This document shows, piece after piece, positions 7,343-14,630 of a DNA stretch of 22,672 bases (positions within the stretch are counted from its first letter, which is position 1; each line of letters opens with the position of its first letter). Under the pieces are notes generated by a model. It saw only the letters and a program-made list of their open reading frames with translations, was not told the DNA's origin and searched no databases. The position numbers and the translations under genes were made by a program. This DNA comes from XYD1-FULL-44-32 sp964433715 (lineage in GTDB: Bacteria > Patescibacteriota > Minisyncoccia > Phycocordibacterales > XYD1-FULL-46-19): assembly GCA_964433715.1 (NCBI GenBank), contig CAYSSL010000007.1, positions 1 through 22,672 on the forward strand, given 5' to 3'.

Positions 7343-7939
7343 ATGAATAACTACGAACCATCATTTAAAGAAGAAATTAGCAATCCAGAAGGTAAAAGTG
7401 ACTGGAAAGGCCTAATTGCCACCGTTATTATTGGCCTTATTATAGGGTTAATTGTTGGTTATTTTGTTTTTGGAAAAGGAATTTTTGACCCATTTGGACA
7501 GCTAGAAAATTCCGGAAGTGAAGTTTCAACTGGCACCTCTACAACAAATACTAAAACCAATAACAATGGAGTCGTCTCAACTCCTGGTAATGGGTTATAT
7601 ATCCAAGCTGAAGATCAGGCCCCAAATCTTAGGGTTCAAATCAAATCGCTAAAATTAACAGAAGGTGCTTGGTTGGTAACTTTTGCTGCCAGTGAAGACC
7701 GTAGCAGACCAGATCGTATTATTGGGGCGCAATTCTTTGTTGCTGGTACCTACACGGATGTTACTTCTTATTTGGGCGAAGGTTTGTTGGCGGGAGAAAA
7801 ATATTTCGTTGCTCTCTACAGAGATGATAGTCCTAGCGAGCCACATGTTTTTGATAGTAAAACCGATCAGCCTATTCTACAATCAGGATTTTGGGTTATG
7901 GATTCGTTTGAGGTTTTGCAGTCGGGTTCCCGAGGTTAA
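7343..7939 (+). CDS. Membrane-anchored protein of unknown function, DUF7282-like domain
   Basis: The 198-residue product has a short cytoplasmic start (1-22), one membrane segment (about 23-44, IATVIIGLIIGLIVGYFVF), a Ser/Thr/Asn-rich linker (about 55-85) and a beta-rich extracytoplasmic domain (about 90-195). The pattern of that domain (a value-added-type strand WLVTFAASED, then DRIIGAQFFVAGTYTDV, LLAGEKYFVALYRD and a closing GFWVMDSFEVL) resembles DUF7282, a domain seen in secreted proteins of haloarchaea and CPR. The match is from memory. Function is unknown. It has its own promoter and precedes grpE by 44 bases. Confidence 0.6.
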   Translation: MNNYEPSFKEEISNPEGKSDWKGLIATVIIGLIIGLIVGYFVFGKGIFDPFGQLENSGSEVSTGTSTTNTKTNNNGVVSTPGNGLYIQAEDQAPNLRVQIKSLKLTEGAWLVTFAASEDRSRPDRIIGAQFFVAGTYTDVTSYLGEGLLAGEKYFVALYRDDSPSEPHVFDSKTDQPILQSGFWVMDSFEVLQSGSRG

Positions 7940-7969
7940 TAATCACCCCATTAAGATTTGTTAATTTTT

Positions 7970-7975
7970 TATAGC
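7970..7975 (+). promoter_or_regulatory. Possible -10 box before grpE
   Basis: TATAGC lies 8 bases before the grpE ATG at 7984, the same spacing as at other genes here. No -35 box is recognisable and no CIRCE (HrcA) inverted repeat is present. Weak. Confidence 0.3.
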
Positions 7976-7983
7976 TTTTTGAT

Positions 7984-8553
7984 ATGACAAAGAAAATTTC
8001 TAACAACTTAGATCCAGATGAAGAAGTAATCTTTGAAGAAGATCAAGTTGACCAAAATATTGCACTGAAGCTGAAAAAACTTAATGATAAGATAAAATCT
8101 CTTGAGGGGGAAAAAATGGAAAATCTATTGGGGTGGCAAAGAGCTAAGGCTGATTATTCTAATCTTAAAATTAATACCGAAAAAGAAAAGGCAGAACTCG
8201 GCGGAATGATAAAAGGTGGAATAATAATGGATTTATTGCCTCTGGCTGACAGTTTTGAAATCGCGATGGCTAATAAGGCGGTTTGGGAAGAGGTTCCAGA
8301 AAATTGGCGAAAAGGAGTAGAATATATCTATAATCATTTAGAGAATATCCTTTCTAACCACGGGGTTTCTGTAATAAAAGAGGTGGGCCTACCGTTTAAT
8401 CCACTAGAGCACGAGACTATAGGTTTGGTGGATACGGAAAATAAAGCTGAAGATCACACCGTATTAGAAGTTGTTAAAAAGGGTTATCGTTTGGGTGATA
8501 GAGTGATTCGACCGGCCCAAGTCAAAATTGGAAATTTGGTTGATAAAAATTAA
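7984..8553 (+). CDS. grpE: Nucleotide exchange factor GrpE
   Basis: GrpE releases ADP from DnaK to reset the chaperone cycle. The 189-residue protein has an acidic N-terminus, a long charged helix typical of the dimer coiled coil (about residues 20-75), and the conserved C-terminal domain with LPFNPLEHETIGLV and KKGYRLGDRVIRPAQVKIG. It is followed 29 bases later by dnaK, giving the classic grpE-dnaK-dnaJ order without hrcA. No Shine-Dalgarno sequence is seen. Confidence 0.95.
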   Translation: MTKKISNNLDPDEEVIFEEDQVDQNIALKLKKLNDKIKSLEGEKMENLLGWQRAKADYSNLKINTEKEKAELGGMIKGGIIMDLLPLADSFEIAMANKAVWEEVPENWRKGVEYIYNHLENILSNHGVSVIKEVGLPFNPLEHETIGLVDTENKAEDHTVLEVVKKGYRLGDRVIRPAQVKIGNLVDKN

Positions 8554-8582
8554 TTAATAAAAAAATTTAATTACTTTAGGCT

Positions 8583-10472
8583 ATGGCAAAAATTCTTGGT
8601 ATTGATCTTGGAACAACTAATTCTGCAATGGCATTCGTCGAAGGTGGCGAGCCAAAAATAATTGAAAATGCTGAAGGGGCTCGTACTACGCCCTCTATTG
8701 TGGCGGTAGGTAAGACTGGCGAACGATTGGCAGGTCTTTTGGCTAAGCGTCAGGCAGTGACCAATCCTAAAAATACTATTTACGGTGTAAAGCGCCTAAT
8801 GGGACATAAGTTTGAAGATCCCCATGTACAAAAAGATAAAGAATTAGTGTCCTATTCCATTGAGAGGTCTGATGATGCTGGGGTCTTGGTGGGTATGGGT
8901 GACAAAAAATATCGCCCTGAAGAAGTGTCGGCGATGATTTTGGCAAAGCTAAAACGAGACGCTGAGGCTCACTTGGGCGAAAAGATTGAGGAGGCGGTTA
9001 TCACGGTGCCAGCTTATTTTGATGACTCACAACGCAAGGCGACTAAAGATGCCGGTGAAATTGCTGGCTTTAAGGTTCGTCGTATTATAAACGAGCCAAC
9101 CGCGGCGGCTTTGGCCTACGGTTTAAACAAGAAAAAAGACGAACAGGTGGTCGTCTACGACTTTGGTGGTGGAACTTTTGACGTGTCAGTTCTTGATATT
9201 ACGGGTGCTGATGGCGAACAATCAATTGAGGTAAAATCGACCGATGGTGATTCCCATATGGGCGGTGAAGACATTGATCAAAAAGTTATAGAGTGGATGT
9301 TGAATGATTTCAAAAAAGAAACAGGTCTTGATATATCAAAAGATCAATTAGCATTGCAACGACTGAAAGAAGCGGCCGAAAAAGCCAAGCATGAACTTTC
9401 TACCGCTTTGGAATCTGAAATAAATATTCCTTTTATTACCTCGGATGCAAGTGGACCTCAACATTTGGTAAAAAAAATTAGTCGGGCCACTTTGGAAGAG
9501 TTGGCTAGTGAATATATTAATCGTTCAATAGAAATAACCAAGAGGGCGGTTGAGGCATCTGGTTATAAAATTGAAGATATAAATGAAGTTATTTTGGTTG
9601 GTGGTCAAACTAGGATGCCAGCCATTCAAGAGGCGGTACGCAAGATGTTTGGCAAAGAGCCAAATCGATCTATTAATCCTGATGAGGTGGTGGCGATTGG
9701 GGCTGCGGTTCAAGCGGGTATTTTTCAGGGCGATGTAAAAGATATTTTACTGCTAGACGTGACCCCTCTTTCTCTTGGTATTGAAACTTTGGGTGGGGTG
9801 GCTACTAAATTGATTGAGCGCAATACGACTATTCCCACTTCACGTAGTCAGACTTTTTCAACCGCTGCCGACAATCAAACATCGGTAGAAATTCATATTG
9901 TCCAAGGGGAGCGAGAGCTGGCTGGTGACAATAAGTCGCTAGGGCGCTTTATTTTAGATGGTATTCCACCGGCTCCGCGTGGCTTACCTCAAGTTGAAGT
10001 TACTTTTGACATTGATGCTAACGGCATTCTCTCGGTTAAAGCTAAAGATAAAACTTCCGGTAAAGAGCAGTCTATTCGTATTGAGGCCCAATCAAGTTTG
10101 TCTAAAGAGGATATTGAAAAAATGAAAAAAGAAGCTGAGCTTCACGCCGAAGATGACAAAAAACGTCGGGAATTAATAGATATTAAAAACACCGCCGAAC
10201 AGATGATTTATACAGCGGAAAAATCTTTGGTGGAGGCGGGGGATAAAATAACAGCCGAAATAAAAACCGAAGTTGAAGAAAAGGTTAAAACCTTGCGTGA
10301 GCTAAAAGACAAAGACGAGGCTGAAACGATTAAAACCGCCACTCAAGCTTTATCAACTGCTATGATGAAAATTGGTGAAGCAATGTCTAAGGCTGCGACC
10401 CCAGAACAGCCGACCGAAAATAAAGAAGGAGGGGTGCGGGAAGCCGAGACAGAAGAAAAGAAAGAAGAATAA
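8583..10472 (+). CDS. dnaK: Molecular chaperone DnaK (Hsp70)
   Basis: DnaK is the ATP-dependent chaperone that binds exposed hydrophobic segments of proteins. The 629 residues include the ATPase phosphate loop IDLGTTNSAMAF (about 6-17), VITVPAYFDDSQRKATKDAG, the second phosphate loop VVVYDFGGGTFDVSVL and VGGQTRMPAIQ. The substrate-binding beta domain follows (LLLDVTPLSLGIETLGGV onwards), then the helical lid and a Glu/Lys-rich tail (ETEEKKEE). Length is normal for the family. It sits between grpE and dnaJ; the gap to dnaJ is 22 bases. Confidence 0.98.
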   Translation: MAKILGIDLGTTNSAMAFVEGGEPKIIENAEGARTTPSIVAVGKTGERLAGLLAKRQAVTNPKNTIYGVKRLMGHKFEDPHVQKDKELVSYSIERSDDAGVLVGMGDKKYRPEEVSAMILAKLKRDAEAHLGEKIEEAVITVPAYFDDSQRKATKDAGEIAGFKVRRIINEPTAAALAYGLNKKKDEQVVVYDFGGGTFDVSVLDITGADGEQSIEVKSTDGDSHMGGEDIDQKVIEWMLNDFKKETGLDISKDQLALQRLKEAAEKAKHELSTALESEINIPFITSDASGPQHLVKKISRATLEELASEYINRSIEITKRAVEASGYKIEDINEVILVGGQTRMPAIQEAVRKMFGKEPNRSINPDEVVAIGAAVQAGIFQGDVKDILLLDVTPLSLGIETLGGVATKLIERNTTIPTSRSQTFSTAADNQTSVEIHIVQGERELAGDNKSLGRFILDGIPPAPRGLPQVEVTFDIDANGILSVKAKDKTSGKEQSIRIEAQSSLSKEDIEKMKKEAELHAEDDKKRRELIDIKNTAEQMIYTAEKSLVEAGDKITAEIKTEVEEKVKTLRELKDKDEAETIKTATQALSTAMMKIGEAMSKAATPEQPTENKEGGVREAETEEKKEE

Positions 10473-10494
10473 TCTAATTAGATAAATCATCAAC

Positions 10495-11568
10495 GTGGCC
10501 AAAAACTATTACGAAATTTTAGGTGTAGATAAAAAAGCCTCTACCGAGGATATTAAAAAACAGTTTCGCAAACTGGCCCATAAATATCACCCCGACAAAC
10601 AAGGTGGAGATGAAGCCAAGTTTAAGGAGATAAACGAGGCTTATCAGACTCTAGCTGATGAGAAAAAGCGTTCTGAGTATGATATGTATGGGCGGGCCTT
10701 CTCTGGGGGTAATTCTCAGCAAGCTGGCTGGGGTGGTTTTGGCGCGGAAGGCTTTGATTTTTCCGGTTTTGCCGGCAATCAAGGGTTTGATTTTGATTTA
10801 GGAGATATCTTCGGTGATATGTTTTCTGGACGCGGCCGATCGCGCCGTGGTCGTGATATTTCGGTTGATATTCAAATCACATTTGAAGAGTCTGTTTTTG
10901 GTGTAGAGAGAAAAGTGTTAATAAACAAAGTTGGGACCTGTGACACTTGTAAGGGTAGTGGGGCTGAGGCTGGATCAAAGACTAAAACTTGTGAGACCTG
11001 CAATGGTAAAGGCAAAATCAATGAAACTAGACGTTCTTTCCTGGGTTCGGTCACAGTTAACACTGTTTGTAATACTTGCCATGGCAGGGGTGAAGTTCCA
11101 GAGAAATCTTGTAAAACTTGTGCTGGAGAAGGGATAATTAAAAAGAACGAAGAAATTAAAATACAAATTCCGGCTGGTATTGAGTCTGGTGAAATGATTA
11201 GGATGACCGGCAAAGGGGAGGCCATATCGGGTGGTCAAGCTGGTGATTTATATATCAAGATTTATGTTGAAGCTCACAAAGTGTGGAAACGCGATGGGGC
11301 TGATTTAAGAATGGATTTAAATATTAAATTAACAGATGCTCTGTTGGGGGCAGAGTATACAATAAAAACTTTGGAAGGTTCGGAATTAAAAATAAAAATT
11401 CCGGCCGGGATAACTTTTGGGGAAATATTGCGAGTCAAAGACAAGGGTGTGCCACTGGGTGGAAAAAATCGGGGCAATTTGCTTATTCGCGTGGTAATAA
11501 ATACTCCCCAAAAATTAAACAAAAAGGCTCAAAAATTGATTGAGGAATTACGTGAAGAAGGGGTATAA
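10495..11568 (+). CDS. dnaJ: Co-chaperone DnaJ (Hsp40)
   Basis: DnaJ delivers substrates to DnaK and stimulates its ATPase. The 357 residues comprise a J-domain (1-70, catalytic HPD at 32-34), a Gly/Phe-rich linker (about 73-120), a zinc-binding domain with four CxxCxGxG repeats (CDTCKGSG, CETCNGKG, CNTCHGRG, CKTCAGEG) and a C-terminal beta-sandwich region. All four repeats are intact, so this is a full type-I DnaJ. The start is GTG at 10495, giving MAKNYYEILGV, the normal N-terminus. No terminator follows; a promoter for a separate RNA gene begins 8 bases after the stop. Confidence 0.98.
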   Translation: MAKNYYEILGVDKKASTEDIKKQFRKLAHKYHPDKQGGDEAKFKEINEAYQTLADEKKRSEYDMYGRAFSGGNSQQAGWGGFGAEGFDFSGFAGNQGFDFDLGDIFGDMFSGRGRSRRGRDISVDIQITFEESVFGVERKVLINKVGTCDTCKGSGAEAGSKTKTCETCNGKGKINETRRSFLGSVTVNTVCNTCHGRGEVPEKSCKTCAGEGIIKKNEEIKIQIPAGIESGEMIRMTGKGEAISGGQAGDLYIKIYVEAHKVWKRDGADLRMDLNIKLTDALLGAEYTIKTLEGSELKIKIPAGITFGEILRVKDKGVPLGGKNRGNLLIRVVINTPQKLNKKAQKLIEELREEGV

Positions 11569-11576
11569 AACTAATG

Positions 11577-11605
11577 TTGACAAAAAAAGAATAAAGTGAT
11601 AAAAA
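11577..11605 (+). promoter_or_regulatory. Predicted promoter of the RNA gene at 11612
   Basis: A perfect TTGACA (11577-11582), then 17 bases, then TAAAAA (11600-11605) preceded by TGA (an extended -10 form). Transcription would begin near 11612, at the base of the long stem of the RNA described next. Confidence 0.6.
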
Positions 11606-11611
11606 TATATA

Positions 11612-11764
11612 ACCTGAGCAGGTGGCTACGATCGGCTTGGCGCCCTCTCTCCAAGGAGGAAAATTCCAATGTGTGGGCATGCCCGTCCCGTTGGAATAAG
11701 CGCCACCCCTCCAGCCGTCTGGCTGCCTGCTCAGCTTTTGAGCCCAAACAAGGGCTCTTTTTTT
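11612..11764 (+). ncRNA. Structured non-coding RNA, class not recognised
   Basis: A free-standing RNA gene of about 150 bases between dnaJ and trpS, with its own promoter and terminator. Bases 614-734 (all +11000) fold by eye into one long rod. A closing stem 614-628/720-734 has 15 pairs including four G-U pairs. It is followed by 633-637/713-717, then 638-643/700-705, then an internal loop 644-662, and an apical stem 663-669/691-697 with a 21-base loop. The internal loop holds AAGGAGG (653-659). A bulge holds CCCCTCC (706-712), which is complementary to it. No open reading frame is convincing. I checked the SRP RNA core, the T-box core and tmRNA features and saw none. A 6S-like RNA is possible from the rod shape and size, but there is no sequence match to support it. 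Confidence 0.65.
11740..11764 (+). terminator. Intrinsic terminator of the RNA gene upstream of trpS
   Basis: GAGCCC (11740-11745), loop AAACAA, GGGCTC (11752-11757), then a run of seven T. It is a textbook terminator and defines the 3' end of the RNA gene. Confidence 0.9.
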
Positions 11765-11780
11765 GTTTTAAAATTCAGGG

Positions 11781-11786
11781 TATAAT
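11781..11786 (+). promoter_or_regulatory. Predicted -10 box of trpS
   Basis: A perfect TATAAT 9 bases before the trpS ATG at 11796. The -35 position falls in the T-run of the terminator and is poor. Transcription would start at about the start codon. Confidence 0.5.
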
Positions 11787-11795
11787 CTAAAAACT

Positions 11796-12770
11796 ATGTC
11801 TACTAAAAAAATTCTCCTATCCGGCATCAAGCCAACTGGTCGACCCCATATCGCCAATTATTTTGGAGCGATGAAGCAGTTTGTTGATCTCCAAGATACT
11901 CACGACAGTTTCTATATGATCGCCAACTACCACGGGCTAAATACTATCCAAAATGGCCCAGAAATGGCCGATCTGACCCTAAATCTGGCCATAGATTACC
12001 TAGCTATCGGCCTTGATCCAGCCAAGTCAATAATATTTAAACAATCCGATGTGCCCGAGCATGCCGAGCTGGCTTGGATTTTTGACACCATCACCACGAT
12101 GCCTTACCTAATGCGAGCCCACGCTTTTAAGGATGCCGAGGCTAAAAATAAAGAAATAAGCGTGGGGACCTTTAACTACCCAATGCTCATGGCGGCCGAC
12201 ATTTTAATTTATGACACCGACTTAGTACCGGTTGGGCAAGACCAAAAACAACACGTGGAGTATGCCCGCGACACTGCTGAAAAGTTTAACCGCATTTTTG
12301 GCGAGACTTTTAAACTACCCGAACCAAAAATTATTGAAGGTGTGGCGGTGGTCCCCGGTCTTGATGGCCAGAAAATGTCTAAAAGTTATAACAACACTAT
12401 TCCACTGTTTGCTGAAGATGAGGAGATTCGCGCGCTATGTATGAAAATCGTCACCGACTCTAAAACTCCCGCTGAACCAAAAGACCCAAATACCGACAAT
12501 ATTTTTGCTCTGCACAAGCTTTTCAGTACTGACCAGCTAGCCGATATAGAAGCACGTTATCTTGAGGGGGGAATGGGTTATAAAGAATCAAAAGAATTAC
12601 TGGCGGAAAATATTATCAAGTTTATCACCCCGCTACGTGAACGCCGAAAAGCTATTGCCTCAAACCCCGACCACGTAAAACAAATTCTAAAAGATGGTGG
12701 TGAAAAAGCTCGGGCTCGCGCTATTACCAAAATGAAAGAAGTACAAGAAAAAACTGGACTTAGTTTCTAA
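11796..12770 (+). CDS. trpS: Tryptophanyl-tRNA synthetase
   Basis: This class I synthetase charges tRNA-Trp. The 324 residues have the ATP-binding HIGH-type motif as HIAN (18-21) in SGIKPTGRPHIANYFGA, and an intact KMSKS (193-197). The stretch GTFNYPMLMAADILIYD followed by VPVGQDQKQHVEYARD is diagnostic of bacterial TrpRS. Length is normal. The gene is probably transcribed separately from dnaJ, because an RNA gene and its terminator lie between. The ABC exporter gene follows after 22 bases. Confidence 0.97.
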   Translation: MSTKKILLSGIKPTGRPHIANYFGAMKQFVDLQDTHDSFYMIANYHGLNTIQNGPEMADLTLNLAIDYLAIGLDPAKSIIFKQSDVPEHAELAWIFDTITTMPYLMRAHAFKDAEAKNKEISVGTFNYPMLMAADILIYDTDLVPVGQDQKQHVEYARDTAEKFNRIFGETFKLPEPKIIEGVAVVPGLDGQKMSKSYNNTIPLFAEDEEIRALCMKIVTDSKTPAEPKDPNTDNIFALHKLFSTDQLADIEARYLEGGMGYKESKELLAENIIKFITPLRERRKAIASNPDHVKQILKDGGEKARARAITKMKEVQEKTGLSF

Positions 12771-12792
12771 ATATTAAAATAATAACTAGCTA

Positions 12793-14583
12793 ATGGCTAA
12801 AAAGAAGAATCTTAGTAAAGAGGATTACTTAAAAGGCCTTCGTACAATTTTTAAATATCTGGGGGAGAGGAAAAAGACCATGCAAATTTTAATGGCCGTC
12901 GCTTTGGTTTTGGCTGTTACCAACCCTCTGATTCCCTATATCACCGGTAAAATGTTGGATTCAATTCTTGATTCCAATAGTTTTAATTTGTTTGACTTAA
13001 GTTTTAGAGCCGTCTATGGTTGGTTGTTTATCTGGCTTTCCGTTCAACTAATTACTTACACCCTAGAACAGGTTCGCAATTATCAAACTGGAATCTTAGA
13101 TATGACCTTGTATGCAACCTATATTTCCAAAGGTTATAACCATCTTCTAAATTTACCACTATCCTTTCATAAGCGAAAAAAAATAAGTCCGCTAATAAAC
13201 TCTATTCAAAGGAGCGCTAATATGTTTTCAGATATTTCTACTCGGGTCATTATCAATCTTGCCCCTCAATTTTTAAGCATTATTGTAGCCATAATTATTA
13301 CCGCTAGTGTCAACAAGTCCTTGGCGGGGATTATGCTCTGTGGAGTTTTGGCATACATCTTAGTGCTTATTCGTACGATTGGTCCTAGTACTATTATTCA
13401 ACGAAAAATTCAGGCTGGTTGGATGAAGGCTTGGCGCGACGGCCATGACAGTTTGGACAATATTGTTGCTGTAAAACAGATGACAGCGGAAAATTATGAG
13501 CAGAAAAAAAATCTTAGGAACTTTTTGACTGGCGCTCTAGCTAACAATATCTTAATGGTTAGACTAATGCAGACTATTGGTCTTTATCAAAAATTTATTA
13601 TTCTTTCTACTCAAACGATAATTTTTATTATGGCTATTACCTTTATTCAGGCGGGCCATATGACAGTAGGGCAACTCATCGCTATTACTAGTTATACCGG
13701 TATGTTGTTTGCCCCCTTTATTACCCTTGGAGACTATTGGCGAACAATTCAAAATGGTTTTATCTCTCTAGAAGAATCCGAAAGAACAATGGGTGCAAGC
13801 GAAGAAAGATATGTTCCAGACAATGTTATAAATTTACCAAATATAACCGGACAAATAACTTTTCAAAATGTCTCTTTTGCTTATGAAACCGACAAGCCTG
13901 TTCTTAAAAATATAAGTTTTGAAGTAAAAGCTGGGGAGGTAATCGCCTTGGTTGGTAAGTCGGGAGAAGGCAAGAGTACCCTCATTGACTTAATCTCTGG
14001 TTATCATTTTGCACGCAAGGGAAAAGTTTCCATTGATGGAGTAGATGTAAAAAAACTAGATTTAAAATTTCTTAGATCATATATTGGAGTTGTCCCTCAA
14101 GAAGTTGTTTTATTTAACGATACCATTGGGCGCAATTTACGTTATGGCAGTTTTAATGTTGGCGAAGAACAAATGGTGCAAGCGGCAGACAAAGCTCATG
14201 CCCTAGAATTTATTGAGAAATTTCCCAAGAAGTGGAAGCAAGTGGTGGGAGTGCGGGGTGTTAAATTGTCGGTTGGACAAAAACAACGGGTAGCTATTGC
14301 CCGAGCAATATTACGCAATCCATCTATTCTAGTTTTAGACGAACCAACCTCGGCTTTGGATGCTGAATCAGAACATTTTATTACTGAAGCCTTAGAGGAG
14401 TTGATGCGCGGAAGAACTACTTTTATTATTGCCCACCGGCTATCAACCGTGCGACGGGCTGATAAGATCTTAGTTTTCAAAGGGGGCGAGATTGTAGAAA
14501 CAGGTACCCACGACACTCTCATTCAGATCGAAAATGGTGTTTACCGCCACCTGTATGATCTCCAGATTGGACTACATAAATAG
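12793..14583 (+). CDS. ABC exporter half-transporter (membrane plus ATPase domains)
   Basis: A 596-residue fusion of a six-helix exporter membrane domain (about residues 30-325) with an ATPase domain (about 350-590), as in MsbA-type multidrug and lipid exporters. It would work as a homodimer in the inner membrane. The ATPase motifs are complete: Walker A GKSGEGKST (388-396), Q-loop Gln436, signature LSVGQ (492-496, Val replacing the usual Gly), Walker B ILVLDE (512-517) and H-loop His548. The substrate cannot be told. It lies 22 bases after trpS and 47 before aspS, probably co-transcribed with trpS but unrelated to it in function. Confidence 0.9.
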   Translation: MAKKKNLSKEDYLKGLRTIFKYLGERKKTMQILMAVALVLAVTNPLIPYITGKMLDSILDSNSFNLFDLSFRAVYGWLFIWLSVQLITYTLEQVRNYQTGILDMTLYATYISKGYNHLLNLPLSFHKRKKISPLINSIQRSANMFSDISTRVIINLAPQFLSIIVAIIITASVNKSLAGIMLCGVLAYILVLIRTIGPSTIIQRKIQAGWMKAWRDGHDSLDNIVAVKQMTAENYEQKKNLRNFLTGALANNILMVRLMQTIGLYQKFIILSTQTIIFIMAITFIQAGHMTVGQLIAITSYTGMLFAPFITLGDYWRTIQNGFISLEESERTMGASEERYVPDNVINLPNITGQITFQNVSFAYETDKPVLKNISFEVKAGEVIALVGKSGEGKSTLIDLISGYHFARKGKVSIDGVDVKKLDLKFLRSYIGVVPQEVVLFNDTIGRNLRYGSFNVGEEQMVQAADKAHALEFIEKFPKKWKQVVGVRGVKLSVGQKQRVAIARAILRNPSILVLDEPTSALDAESEHFITEALEELMRGRTTFIIAHRLSTVRRADKILVFKGGEIVETGTHDTLIQIENGVYRHLYDLQIGLHK

Positions 14584-14614
14584 ATTTTTTAAGGTGGCAA
14601 AAAGCCCTACCTCA

Positions 14615-14623
14615 TGCTAAACT
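14615..14623 (+). promoter_or_regulatory. Possible extended -10 promoter of aspS
   Basis: TGCTAAACT (extended TGn plus TAAACT) ends 7 bases before the aspS ATG at 14631. The -35 position reads TGGCAA, a poor match. Supported mainly by the same spacing seen at other genes here. Confidence 0.35.
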
Positions 14624-14630
14624 CAAAATC

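Noticed and set aside
7940..8000. CIRCE heat-shock operator before grpE
   Set aside because: The TTAGCACTC/GAGTGCTAA inverted repeat is absent, and there is no hrcA gene.
11615..11660. T-box riboswitch for trpS (GGTGGCTACG resembles the T-box core)
   Set aside because: The UGGNACC core is not kept, and the element ends in its own terminator before a separate trpS -10 box.
11612..11764. SRP RNA, tmRNA or RNase P RNA
   Set aside because: No SRP apical loop core (AGG..GGAA..AGCA), no tRNA-like ends, and too short for tmRNA or RNase P.
11596..11790. 64-codon open frame between dnaJ and trpS; its ATG at 11669 has a perfect Shine-Dalgarno sequence 9 bases upstream
   Set aside because: It overlaps the folded RNA and runs through the terminator at 11740-11764. 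The protein has no recognisable features. Kept only as a note inside the RNA entry.
14592..14612. Terminator between the ABC exporter and aspS
   Set aside because: AGGTGGC can pair with GCC..ACCT, but the stem is interrupted and no T-run follows on the + strand.
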